Shown piece by piece: positions 10,040-21,121 of a stretch of DNA of 64,000 nt (the stretch's first letter is position 1; every line of letters begins with the position of its first letter). The notes under the pieces were generated by a model. That model had not been told where the DNA came from. It saw only the letters and a program-made list of their open reading frames with translations, and searched no databases. The position numbers were made by a program, and so were the translations under genes. This stretch comes from Diplocarpon mali (Eukaryota > Ascomycota > Leotiomycetes > Helotiales > Drepanopezizaceae). Location: assembly GCA_024741835.1 (NCBI GenBank), contig JAENRP010000077.1:1-64000 (forward strand), written 5' to 3'.

Positions 10040-13000
10040 TCAATAACTTCGTAGTACAGTCCGTTCCATGTAGTCGTCGACCCGCTGCATTGTCGTGATC
10101 GCTTTCACGACCCTTGGGCAAGTTCTCTCCAAATGATCGAGCTTCAGTTCGCTAGCGGGTGATTCTGCAGCCATCGATTGGATATCCAGGTACCCTCTCG
10201 CTAGATGGAGAATCGTGAGGTATTTTGGTCTCAAATGTCTGGGCCTTTTCCTCGCGGCACGTAGTTCTATGGGAAGTCGGTTTCTCTCCGGAAGACCCCA
10301 TCGAATCCGAGCCCAACCGGTCCAGCCATCCATCAGATGAGTTTCGCAAAGCTCGAAGGCAAGTTGGTAATTCTGTCTGCGAGCCAAGAATTCAATGTAG
10401 GTATTCCAATTATGGTTGTCCAAGGCAAAACCCTCTTCCAATAGCCCGTCAACTGTTGTCGTCATGCACTCGGATCTCATCTGGATATTGAGAGATTGTA
10501 AGTATATCGTGAGATGCCTTGCCAGATCCAGCTGCCGAGCTGGGAGAATTTTGCTGGCAGATTTTTCTACAAGATGGTCTTCCGGCATTTTGCCATAGAC
10601 AGCGACAGGCTTTCCAAGTTCCCTAGCCTTGGCCAACGAGAGATCCCAGTATTTTTGGATAGCGTCGTGGTCCCTTTCTACCAATTTTGCTTCCATCAAA
10701 GGGTACAAGATCTCAAGAGGGGCCGAGAGCTGCCGGTACGCTGGGAGAGTGTTCCTGAAATTTTCGTAAAGCTCATCTACCGTCGCAAATTCGGAGCACT
10801 GGCCAAAAACGAATATGATATAGCGGTAGAACATTGTGGAGTATGCAATGTCTAAAGGCGCTCGGCCGGCACCTTTTCTCGCTGTATCGGAGATATCCTG
10901 AGGATCCATTGACACTATAACTTCTTGGAACATCTCCAGGGCCCGGTTTAGCATTTCCTGTTTGGTGCCATTCTCCAGCAGCCTCTCATTTTCCTTGATT
11001 TGAGCTTGCAGAGAGAAGAGCTTTGTGCTAGCAGATGATTTCATATTTCGCTCAGTCATTCTGTTTGCAACGTTCAAAACCTTGTGTACTTCGCCATTTG
11101 CAATATATCCTCCCATAACAACAGCGTAATGGAATTGATTTACCTTGATTCCGGCTTGTTTCATCACATCTTTTAGGATCGCGTAAGCCCGATCAGGTTG
11201 TTTGACCATACATAATGCTTGCATCAAGGCCGAATACGTATATTGATCGTAGTCAACACCAACCTCTGACATGCGCTGAAGTAATCGGTTCACGGTGGCC
11301 AGGTCGCGTTGCATAGCAGATGTGGCTAGAAGATAGTTCCACATACGTGTTCGTGTTCCTTTGAGCTTCATCTTGAGTGCTTCTTCGCAAATAGTCTCAG
11401 CCTTTCTGACATCACCATCCCGAATGTGGGATATGACCAAACAATCAATCATGGCAGCACTTCTCTGTACTTTCAGCTCCTCGGCAAACTTGTACAACCC
11501 AATGACACGGTCAACGTCACCACGATTTGCACAAATGCCCATTAGGGTGCCGAAAGTGTAATCGTCGGGCCGGAGCTTCTCATCACTCACGAGGCTCTCA
11601 AAGCATTCATATGCACGATCCGTATCTTGGATTTTTCCGTAGGCACTGATGAGAATGTTCCAGCACACAATATTTGGTTCAAGGCGATAGACGTCAGTGA
11701 GTTCTCGGAATAAGCTGACGACCTTTTGAGTCTCCCCCCGTTTGGCATGCACATGAAGGACTGGTGCAAATTCGTTAACGTAGATGATAGATTCTGGCGT
11801 AGAAGACTTTAGTTGGTCAAAGAGAGCATGAACGGTTTGAGCGTCGCCTTGGGCGGCGAATTCGCTCATGCACATCCGGTAAGCTAATCGCGTTGGCCTA
11901 GAATAGATTCGGAAGAAGTCATCTAGCACTGTTTGCATTCCAGCGATGCTGTGGTGTTCGCAGAAAATTCTCAACAATGTATGCAGTGTTTGACGAGTGA
12001 AATTGACTTCGTATCCTTGCCGAGCCTTTCGATAGCACTTGACAGCGAGAAGCGTCTCCTTCAGCTTCGTGAGCATTTGAATAGCTTCTTCATAGAGCTG
12101 AGGAGTGGCAAGGTTCCACTCCTGGAGGATCGTCAAAAGATTAGTGAATCTGGAGGGGCTGAATGTATGGGTGCTCAACAGAGCTCGTTGAACGACTCGG
12201 GACGCGAAAGAAATAAGCTCTGTGAAATCTTCTGGGTTTTCTGGAACCGCATTTTCAATTCTTTTGTTCACATATTCTCCCAGACCAATTGCCTGACTTG
12301 CAAGGGTGGGATCTTTGTCGAGTAGTTCGAAGATGTTGTGAGTAAGATATCCTCCGGAGCGAGCTTTAGAATGTTGGTATTGTTTCCAAATGGAGAAAGC
12401 CCTTGACCAAGAAGAATTCTTCATCAGATATGCAAGAAGTTCCTCTGACCCCGCAGGAATCTCTAATTTCTCGCATCCCGTTGCGTACAAGGACATTGCA
12501 TCTGCAAGGTTTCGTAGTTTGAGATAAGCTCGAATGGCGTACCTGTATGCAGCCGGCGTCCTCTGAGCGTCCTCTAGCAACGCAAATAGCTCCACCGTCC
12601 TTTCTGCATCACTGAGACGCTCGGAAGATGATAGATATCTCATGAGCGGCTTCCTGAGCGGACCCTGTTCAGCCTCGAGCTCTAGCAAAGAGTATTGGCG
12701 CCAAGCTTCCTCGAAGTCGGAGCTCCTTGTAAGCCCGAATTTTCCAAATAATAACTGCATATCTCCATCCTCTTCAGTGCTCCATGTTTCATCATTCTCA
12801 AGGTTTTTGGCTCCGATAATGTGCTCTTTCATGACTGCGCCAGTGTCCTTCGACGTGGAGGTATATTGCCGGTAGCCAATTCTATCCCCACCGTTCCTTG
12901 CAAACCTTCCACCTTGCTTATCGATTCCCCAGCCCGATGATTGTCGTATAAATTTCAACGTTCCATTCGGGTATAGAAAGTCCAAGAGCATGCCTGTCTT

Positions 13001-13225
13001 CCTAACGAACGAACGCTGCGACAGCATATGTCCGCCTTGCTGCTGTTCGATCGGTTCTACCGTCCGAACCAATAGAGCCCACAATGGAGACATTTCTACA
13101 TTGCAAGCCCCATGAATCCAGAACGTCGAATGGAGCATTCGGGGACTCTTCAATGATTTCTTCGGAGCTGGTAGGAGGCGCCGCAGACTGCCTGATTCTA
13201 AACATCCTGCCGTACGCTCCAGCAT
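10040..13225 (-). CDS. Mitochondrial pentatricopeptide repeat protein
   Basis: An uninterrupted 1061-residue reading frame from an ATG. The N-terminus is rich in Arg, Leu and Ser with few acids, as in mitochondrial presequences. The body is a solenoid of about 35-residue helical repeats; the clearest PPR units sit around residues 480-770, with recurring patterns of the type N-x-hydrophobic-I-S-A-Y-G-K and T-Y-S-A-L-M-Q-A. Length, N-terminus and layout resemble the fungal CYA-5 type of PPR proteins, which help express mitochondrially encoded cytochrome oxidase subunits; that assignment is family-level inference. Its start lies 424 bp from the divergently transcribed SRP68 gene, so the two probably share a promoter region. 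Confidence 0.88.
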   Translation of the reverse strand: MLERTAGCLESGSLRRLLPAPKKSLKSPRMLHSTFWIHGACNVEMSPLWALLVRTVEPIEQQQGGHMLSQRSFVRKTGMLLDFLYPNGTLKFIRQSSGWGIDKQGGRFARNGGDRIGYRQYTSTSKDTGAVMKEHIIGAKNLENDETWSTEEDGDMQLLFGKFGLTRSSDFEEAWRQYSLLELEAEQGPLRKPLMRYLSSSERLSDAERTVELFALLEDAQRTPAAYRYAIRAYLKLRNLADAMSLYATGCEKLEIPAGSEELLAYLMKNSSWSRAFSIWKQYQHSKARSGGYLTHNIFELLDKDPTLASQAIGLGEYVNKRIENAVPENPEDFTELISFASRVVQRALLSTHTFSPSRFTNLLTILQEWNLATPQLYEEAIQMLTKLKETLLAVKCYRKARQGYEVNFTRQTLHTLLRIFCEHHSIAGMQTVLDDFFRIYSRPTRLAYRMCMSEFAAQGDAQTVHALFDQLKSSTPESIIYVNEFAPVLHVHAKRGETQKVVSLFRELTDVYRLEPNIVCWNILISAYGKIQDTDRAYECFESLVSDEKLRPDDYTFGTLMGICANRGDVDRVIGLYKFAEELKVQRSAAMIDCLVISHIRDGDVRKAETICEEALKMKLKGTRTRMWNYLLATSAMQRDLATVNRLLQRMSEVGVDYDQYTYSALMQALCMVKQPDRAYAILKDVMKQAGIKVNQFHYAVVMGGYIANGEVHKVLNVANRMTERNMKSSASTKLFSLQAQIKENERLLENGTKQEMLNRALEMFQEVIVSMDPQDISDTARKGAGRAPLDIAYSTMFYRYIIFVFGQCSEFATVDELYENFRNTLPAYRQLSAPLEILYPLMEAKLVERDHDAIQKYWDLSLAKARELGKPVAVYGKMPEDHLVEKSASKILPARQLDLARHLTIYLQSLNIQMRSECMTTTVDGLLEEGFALDNHNWNTYIEFLARRQNYQLAFELCETHLMDGWTGWARIRWGLPERNRLPIELRAARKRPRHLRPKYLTILHLARGYLDIQSMAAESPASELKLDHLERTCPRVVKAITTMQRVDDYMERTVLRSY

Positions 13226-13649
13226 AACCTACACGCACCGGTAGGCCCTAATAAACGCTCCAAGCGTGAGTCGTGGTTTGGTGAAGTTACCCTGAAGTGT
13301 CGAGAGTGTACGATGTTTCTAATCAAAACAAAAACTTAGCCAGAATCCCGAGGCAGGAGTAAATTAGAGGGGTTCATACTATGACATGCTTTGGAATCCT
13401 GAAAATCAGAAGAGAACTGTCGTCTCGAAGTTATAGCTCTATGTCAATGAGCTGAGATTATCTTCGACAATTTCGGGGAATCGTGATAAGACAAAAAGTC
13501 AACTTCAGTCAACCGACGACAAGACTTTTTTTTTAGCGTATTTCGGGACCCTGTCAACTGACTGCTATGTAGAGAGCGGTCGATCCAACCCCGCTCTACA
13601 CCTCACATTCCACCACAATAACTATTGACAACAAATCACGCAAAAAAAC
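13226..13649. promoter_or_regulatory. Divergent promoter between the PPR gene and SRP68
   Basis: This 424-bp spacer separates two start codons facing away from each other, so it must hold both promoters. A T-run lies near 13525-13535. No other motif stands out to me. Confidence 0.6.
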
Positions 13650-15613
13650 ATGGAGGTCACCAAATTCGTTGTCTCCGGTCGCGAGAAGGCGAAGCTATAT
13701 GGTTCTTATGCGACCTACCGGACCCAGCTGTCCAATCGAATCCATAACCTACGCAAGAAGCTGGGTATTGCAACGAAGCCCCGCGCAAAGTATTCCAGCA
13801 AGGTCCCGCCGAGTGCAGAAGACATTGGCCGCAACAAGGAGTAAGTTTATAGCCAGTGTTGTGGTGTAGTTCCATGCTGATTTCAACGTGGCTGCAGATT
13901 TGTCAACCTCGTCCTGCTTACTGCGGAGCGCGCCTGGGCACATGCCATGTCCATGAGAGAGGTACATTCTACTGAGAAGAAAGGAATAACTGGCTCGACT
14001 AGATCGCATATTGTTTCACGTTTACACAAAGCTTCTACATATGCCCATGATTTATTACAACACCTTCAAGATCAAGAGACCACCGGTGCTGTCGACGGGG
14101 ATGTCCTCGAAGCACGCGCATATGCAGCGTCACTTTCCGGAGCTAAGGAGTTCGAGAAGCAGAGGTGGGAGATGTGTGTGAAAAGCTACTCGGAAGCTAG
14201 GATAATATACAGTGCATTGGCTGCATTTACAAAGAATGATTTGTTTAGGGATTTGCTTTCGGACCCTGTTGATCCAAGCATACGATATGCAGCATACCAG
14301 ATGAGATTGCCGCGTACGGTGGCTATACCAACCATAGCACGGAGGTTTTTTCCTAATAGTGACATGGGCTTGGTTACCCAGGTTGAGAAATTGGATCCAG
14401 ATGTATTGAATGACCGGCCAACAAAACCGCAAGCAGCGACTGCTGAAGCGGGTACGGTTCCAAAAACTATAACGTGGAGATCTCGAACTGTTTATTTAGA
14501 GGATGCTGCGATTGCAACGGCTCTGGTCTCTGTGAGCAGTGCAGCTGAGAAGCTGGCTGAGACCCTGGCCTCTTTGACTGCTGGACAGGCTAAGGAAAGG
14601 GCATCTGCTTATGACGAGATTCTCATTGCGAGTCAAGACGCGGTAGATGCCACCAAGCATGCGATTCATGAGCTGGTTGGCGAAGGAGTTGGCCAAGGTG
14701 ACAAGCGTATGCAAAGTCTACAGATCACTCGGACAGCGATCAGCTATGACATGGTCAGCTGGCGAATAGGAAGAAACAGAGTCTTGCTTGGGGAACAAGA
14801 TGGCACTGTAGCCGACGGCGTGGTTCAGCAGAGCAAGAAGAAGAGGTCGAATGGTGTGACTGAAGAAGGCACTGGACGCAAACTTTCACGTTTCCGCGAA
14901 AGGGTTGTTCTATATGATTCCATCCTTCAAAGTCTGGATTCGATCAAAGAGCTTCCAGGTGTTACGGCCGATACCACCTTCCTCAAAGAACTGGATGCAA
15001 AATATGCATATTTTTCTGCTCTTAAGTAAAGTCCTTGGATCTCTTGTCACGATGCTTTTGCTGACGTCTCGCTGCCAGGTGTCTAACAGTCGCTCGCTCC
15101 CATGCCCTACTTTCTAATCCTCAAAAAGCCCTTGCTCTTCTCGCCCGGGCCTCGGGAAAATGCGATGCAGCAAACTCTCGACTCTCCTCTCAGGTGGATA
15201 CATCCAACTCGGCGACTCCTAACATTACCATTTTCCCATCCGAAGTCCAGTACCTCAAATCGCTCCTAGACGGCGAGCTGCAACACTACCGCGCAGTCGT
15301 CGAAATTTCAAACCTTGCTAAATCGGTCCAAGAACCCGACCACGCCGCAAACTGCCAACCTCTACTAGAAAGACTGAATCAGTACCCACTCGACAGTGTG
15401 CAGCTTGGAAACCTAGTGACCTACCCTCCTAAGCTGGAACCGATTCCAGTCAAGCCGCTGTTTTTTGATGCCGCGTGGAATTATATCGAGTATCCAGGTA
15501 GAGAAATAAGGGAGAAGGCTGCCAGTAACGGAGTGCTGGAGAAGGCTGCGAAAGGCCCGACGGCTGAACAAACCGCTCAGCAGAAGAAGGGCTGGTTTGG
15601 GTTCGGTAGATAG
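13650..15613 (+). CDS. SRP68: Signal recognition particle subunit SRP68
   Basis: Exons 13650-13840, 13898-15025 and 15079-15613 give 617 residues. Introns of 57 and 53 bp have GTAAGT and GTAAAG donors and CTGAT/CTGAC branch points, and both joins restore family sequence (Lys-Glu-Phe-Val-Asn-Leu at the first, Leu-Lys-Cys-Leu at the second). SRP68 pairs with SRP72 and binds the SRP RNA in the complex that brings ribosomes making secretory proteins to the ER. The N-terminal half (about 1-200) is the basic helical RNA-binding region with the conserved arginine-rich helix; the C-terminal part carries the SRP72-contacting helices and ends in a Gly-Trp-Phe-Gly-Phe-Gly-Arg tail. The 3' end converges on niaD with 229 bp between stop codons. 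Confidence 0.93.
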
Positions 15614-15842
15614 ACATTTGTAAAATATTGAAAGACCTGCTTGTCATGGGTTGCTCAAAACAAATTTTTTTTGCATATGAAGCAGATTATGGGTTCGAAT
15701 TTGTCATATATCTTATCGTGAATTCACTTATATATTCATTTCCACCGCTCGGGTCTTGCAGCATATGTTTTTCTTCAAAATCAAACCCATGTGTACAATT
15801 TACAGTAGCCGCTCACTTATACTCATCTTAGATGCCAAGATC

Positions 15843-18607
15843 TTAAAAGAATAATAAATCATCATCCTTCCACCCCATCTCATTCAAAAAGCCATGGACG
15901 CTCTTCTCCATCGCTCTAGGCCCACATATCAACACCAGCTCTTCGCCTTCGTTCGGCTCGCACTTCCCCACCTCTTTTTCTAGTAAGTCCTTACCCAACC
16001 TTCCAACTAACCCATTCCAGCTCTCCCCGGGCTCCGTCAGGGCATATAAAAGCCTACATTTGTTCTCTTGGCCTCTGACCAGCGTATCCATCTCTTCTTT
16101 ACAGAGAATATCGGCCTCCAGTCGATTGCCGTCGAGCACGAGACATTTTGTCTCATCATCCGCATCACTCAATACGGCTCGCAATACTTGGAATATTGGC
16201 GTAACGCCGCTGCCGGCACATATCATGATGAAGCGCTTCACGAAGCGACTTTTGCCGCCAATATCACAGTTTCCCTTCTTCAAGTACTCAAATTTACCGA
16301 TCGGACCCTTGAAATCCACAAAATCGCCTATCGGGACCGCATCCAAGGCCTTTGTCATCTTGCCAACTGCCCTTTTCGCTGTATCAAAATACAATTTAAC
16401 GAGGACTTGTAGAGTACCTTTGTTTCTGCCTTCGGAGATGGGCGTGTATGAGCGAATGATAGCCTCGCGGGTCACTGGGTCTCGCAAACGCATCATAAGA
16501 TGTTGACCAATCGGCAGGCCAACCATTTGATCGGCATGTTCGAGGGTGAAGTTGAAGATACGCGTGTCTGACGAAATAGTTTTTTTGGAGGAGAGTAGGG
16601 CCTTGGTCCAAATTTTGGGTTGCAGGAAGATGGGGCGGACGGAGGGGTCGGAGGGAAATTCTTCAATCTCGTCGGCAAGAACGGCGATGGAGGCTTTGTC
16701 GAGGGAGCCGATGTGGTAGTTTCGCATCATCTGTTTGGCGGTTTCGGAATCTGTCTTTGTCAGCTGAGGAACGTGGAGTTTGACGGTGACTTACGGATTG
16801 CCATGAATTCGTCAGAAGCGTCTTTGCCAGCTACACCAGTTATACTAGTTGCTCCTCCAGGATGTCCTTCCAGGAATGACGTCCCGTCGTAGACCTCCCC
16901 ATTCACTACAAACCAAGGATTGTGCTCTACATTGTGTTTCCGAAATTCGTCGATTGTGATGCTCTTCTTGAGACCATCTTTGGTCATCTTGATCGCCTTG
17001 TTCACTTCCACAATGGCTTCTTCCTCGCCGCCCATACTCTCGCCCCAGAATCCGTTGGCTAGGTTGCCACCTTTGGCTTTTACCTTCTCCATCCACCCCC
17101 CCGGAATGAGAGCTGGTTGGGTAGGATGCTCGAAGTGAAGAGAAGTGCCTCCATTAGTGATTGTGACACGATACCACGGGTTGTTCATCATGCCCAGGAC
17201 ACTCCAATACATATCACGTGGTTGTACGTTCATACTTTCGTCCATAGCTCTCACCATGATATCGCCGGCATGTTTGAGGTCGTCTACTTTCATGTCGATC
17301 TCCCAAAAACACCAGGTGAAGCATGTTTCTCGCCATTCCATGTCGAGCTTTCCTCCAAATAGCATCTCGACTTCACTGGAATGATCTCGGTAATCGTCTT
17401 CGTGGTATCTGATATTGGCTAGAGTCCAGGATTTTCCCTTGTCCAATGTCACCTCAACTCGTGCCACTCTTCGACCACCACCTCCGTAGGCATAACCGCG
17501 GACTTTGTAAATTTCTGGCGCGTCTGACAGAAACAATACCTCGTCATGAGCTGGATATGCTGTCGCACTGTTCGTACTCAGGTCGTAGATAGCATATCTC
17601 TCATCCATCCACCATTTTGGCTCATTGGCACTTTGTTCGGGACTGATCATCATAGGAAGAACACGGTTGTCATATATGTGATACCAGTTGTCACTGGGGG
17701 CTGTGGCGACAATAATTCTCTTTAACCACTTAACACTGCGTCCTCCAATTTGGCCAGGAATGACCACACGCAAAGGTTTTCCGTGATCTGGCCTAAGAAT
17801 TTCCCCGTTCATTTTGTGAGCCAACATCATACCATTGTTTGGGTCCATAGCCCAATTGAGCTTTACCGACGTTCCGTAATAGCCGTTTGGAAGCTTGTCG
17901 GCACCTTCCATGCAAACATATCTTGCTCCTCGTTGTGGTATGGCTCTTTTGAGCAGCTTGTCCAACGCGAAACCTGTCCACAAGGCCGTAGAAACACCAG
18001 CAGCTCCCCAGGAGAACCCCTTCGATTTTCGAACCTGATTTTGCTCTTTACGCCGGTTACCGGCGCAAACGAGTGTTATTGGCACTGTTATCTGCTCATA
18101 TTCTGCAATGAGCTGTTTGATGGTCATGGTTACTGGATTTTTGACCATCCCTTCTATGGAGAAATTCCAGTCCTGAACCGAGGCATCGTCGACCTGTGGA
18201 ACGATACCGTGGTTCCGTACATAGAAGAGCTCGGGCGATGTGAGAAATCCTTCATCGTACAACGCACCGAGTGGTGCCTCGGCATTGAAAGGATGTATAC
18301 CGGTCAAGCGAATAAGTCTGGAATCCCTAGGGACGTGGTTGTCGGGGGTTTTGAGATCTTCTTTGAGAATCTCCGTTGGCGGCTTGGTAGGTGGAGGGAG
18401 AGGATATCGAGGTGCTACAGCTGAACTCGGCTCTCTCGATATTGGGGATGATTCATCAGACACTTCACCTTCACTGTGTTCAGACTTCGGTGGAGTAGGT
18501 GGTGTTTGAAATGATTTCGAGGATGAATACTGAGCAGTTTTCTTCGTTATTGAGACTGGTGAAGAAGCGGCCGCCAGGGCCGCTGAACTGATAGGCTCAG
18601 GAGCCAT
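15843..18607 (-). CDS. niaD: Assimilatory nitrate reductase [NAD(P)H]
   Basis: Exons 18607-16795 and 16750-15843 give 906 residues; the 44-bp intron has a GTAAGT donor and a CTGAC branch point. The enzyme reduces nitrate to nitrite in the cytosol, the first step of nitrate assimilation. After a Ser/Pro-rich N-terminus (about 1-85) come the Mo-molybdopterin domain with the metal-ligand Cys181 in LVCAGNRR, the Mo-cofactor dimerisation domain (about 320-460), a cytochrome b5 domain with haem ligands His582 (HPGG) and His605, and an FAD/NAD(P)H reductase module with RSYTP, GSGVTP and CGPRAM motifs, ending in DLLFF. All cofactor motifs are intact. The intron splits the His605 codon. The upstream region carries a NIT4-type palindrome among GATA sites, fitting nitrate induction and nitrogen repression. 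The nitrite reductase gene is not adjacent in this window. Confidence 0.97.
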
Positions 18608-18855
18608 GGCTCAGTACTATTGATATTGAGAGAGAGAGAGATATATATATATATAATTCTGTATATATCCAAGAATTGCAGGAGAAATTAGAGCTTTGAA
18701 AGAAACCCTGATGGATACCAGTAGGTGTATTAGAATAGGATTGAGAAACTGAGAAGAGATGCAACATTTATCAAGTATGCCAGTACAGATTAGAAGAGGA
18801 AAAGTGTATATTCGGCGGAGAAGCAAAACGATTCGCCATCTGGATGAGCCAATGC

Positions 18856-18861
18856 AGATAA
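18856..18861 (+). promoter_or_regulatory. GATA-factor (AreA/NIT2) site
   Basis: AGATAA matches the HGATAR consensus of the nitrogen-repression activators AreA and NIT2. It lies 249 bp upstream of the niaD start. Confidence 0.45.
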
Positions 18862-18916
18862 ACAGCTTTCTAAGCCACTATGCCTGCCAAGAGCCCTGTA
18901 CGATCGAGTGTGACTA

Positions 18917-18922
18917 TTATCT
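18917..18922 (-). promoter_or_regulatory. GATA-factor (AreA/NIT2) site
   Basis: The minus strand reads AGATAA, a match to HGATAR, 32 bp from the NIT4-like palindrome. Confidence 0.45.
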
Positions 18923-18953
18923 GCGCGGATCTAAACATCACTGTAGCATCACT

Positions 18954-18961
18954 TCCGCGGA
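18954..18961. promoter_or_regulatory. NIT4/NirA-type palindrome upstream of niaD
   Basis: TCCGCGGA is a perfect 8-bp palindrome and matches the site described for the Neurospora pathway-specific nitrate activator NIT4. It lies 347 bp upstream of the niaD start and is flanked by GATA sites, the usual arrangement where NIT4 and NIT2 act together. Binding itself is inferred. Confidence 0.6.
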
Positions 18962-19001
18962 TCTGGCAGCTGATATTTGGAAGAGGAGCAGCCGTCAGTC
19001 C

Positions 19002-19007
19002 TTATCA
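19002..19007 (-). promoter_or_regulatory. GATA-factor (AreA/NIT2) site
   Basis: The minus strand reads TGATAA, a match to HGATAR, 41 bp from the NIT4-like palindrome. A further AGATAA lies on the same strand at 19103-19108. Confidence 0.45.
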
Positions 19008-21121
19008 CATGATGGCACGGGCCAATTAAAGGCCTTGGTGGGTCTAGGATGCGAAGAGGTTTTCCTTAAAGCGGCTGGTGGCAGCTAGCGACCACTACTA
19101 CTTTATCTCCGGCCCCAACGGCAACCCTGGCCGCTCGAAATATCCTAAGCCGCTCGTGGAAATAAAGTAGGGCAGGAATCTACTGTGAATAAGAAAGCGA
19201 CAACCCTACTTACCAACATCGCGGGCCTTTGGCAGTTGACTCCGGGAGTTGCGGTGAAATGAAATGCCCTGAAGAGGCCCTAAAGAGGAAGAACATCAAT
19301 CCTGCCCATTCCATAGACTTGTCCATGAAGGTACTTGCCCAGGGTTTGCGTGAGGACCGGCTGTGTATCAGGGCCCAACTCGTGTGACTCTGCCCCGAAT
19401 AACTTGAGACTTGGTCTTCCCCACGTAAATTCAAGATCTTAGTGTTCGCTTACAATTATACTGTTCCGAGCTGCAAATGTTGCATTGCACCGTCTCGACA
19501 ATGATGAATAGGCATGTCCATTGAAGTCCGGTACTGATATGAAGCTCGGCCACAGAACTGTTCAATCTAAGTCTCGGAGACGGAGTAGACAGTAGGCATG
19601 ATGTGCGAGCCAGCTGGTCCAGATATTCCTCATTGCCGCGCCTCTTACCCAAATGCTGCAATGGTTCTTTGAACCACTTGATCGTTGCGCCAGCATCTCG
19701 CCGACTATTTTTTATTCCACACAGGATTGGTTTATCAACGGGGCCGGATCGTGGAGTCAGAAGAGGAATTTCGAATATTGACATTATTCCCAGAAGATCC
19801 TCGTCTTCGTTCACTCTCTCATGATCGAAACAATCAAGACTACTGAAATTTCTCACTTGAGGTATTATTGATCAGATTGTAAATTTCTCCCACAATTACT
19901 CGCTCGTTTTGCGTCTCCATCTTTGCATTGCCCCTCTAATCGCGCTTGCAACCTCTGATAGTGTGAGGGGATGAAAAGGGCATATTGGAAGAGAGGTACC
20001 AGGGAATCCGTTATCCTGGGTCACTGTCATAGTCGTATGTGACTTCTTGAAACCCTATTCAAGTATCTCAAAACCCCTGGCTCGTGAAAGAGAACAAGCC
20101 GAAAACGGAGAAGCACCCGTCCGCTTCCTGGAAACTCTGTCCACGGTAGTGTTATTCTAAGTGAGAATGGCCACACCACAGCTTGTCTGACAGGGTCTAC
20201 ATAGTTGATACCGTTTGAAACATAACACACAGCAGGGAATACCATATGCCTGTAGTTCATCCTTGCGCACAGCGGATGATTCATATCATGTCACCCAAAA
20301 CCTATCCCCTAGGTTCCATGGGAATTGAAAGGAAGCAAACTGCAAGGAGAAATTAACGTATTCAAATCTCATTCCGAACCAATAATTACAGAGAAAACGA
20401 CATGAATTAGAGACAGAGCAAGCACAAGATATCAGGTGGTAAATTTTCTTTGCTTAAGGAACATCTTCTGTCGTGCTTACTCGAGCAATATCTATATCCA
20501 GCGAGGAATAGTGATAAGAGGCCCTACGTACTGACGCGTAGTCAAACCAGAACATAACCAGAGCTATTCGCTTGGAGTAACGTTCTGGAGACAATTTTCT
20601 TCTGTAGGTAGGCAAAATCAGGAGAAGAGGTTGACCATGCAGTGTTGCCAAGAAGTGAAGAAAGGCTTGGATTGGTTCCGATTTACTTTGGCGAGGCTAC
20701 GACGCCCTTTAAAGCAATGAACAGGACGTAATTCAAGAGCATTCAGAAACTCTTAAGATGACGAAACTTACTGTAATATACAATGAGGGATTAGTTGACG
20801 GAGGTGCTTGTGGCTGAAGACCTGGGCGGGATTCATCAACGCGCTAATCTAGCGCGGCTCCTATGAATATCGATAGAGCTCCGTCACGGCCCGCCGAAAC
20901 TTTGCTTGAGGAAAGACAGACACAACCGCGATCAAAATCTCGATAAATTGGTCATTCACTTAAAAATCTCCTGTCTTGCGTATGCCTTAATACCGATGCG
21001 TTTCACTCCCTTTGCCAGATCATACTTCCACTCCTTTATGTTCACTTAGAGCCGCGAATGTGGGGGCACAAGGTACAACAATCTACCCACACGAAGATTG
21101 GCGGGGCTGAGACTGCTCTCC

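Larger units (their letters stand above)
18608..21121. other. Intergenic region upstream of niaD and UPF2
   Basis: A 2.5-kb spacer between two genes reading away from each other. The first 500 bp hold the presumed niaD promoter, with an alternating TA run at about 18640-18670 and the nitrogen-control sites listed separately. The rest shows no convincing gene. A frame at 19431-19856 (-) has no ATG at its start and no recognisable domain. Confidence 0.55.

Noticed and set aside
19431..19856. 141-codon minus-strand frame between niaD and UPF2
   Set aside because: No ATG at the start, no domain, and inside an otherwise non-coding spacer.
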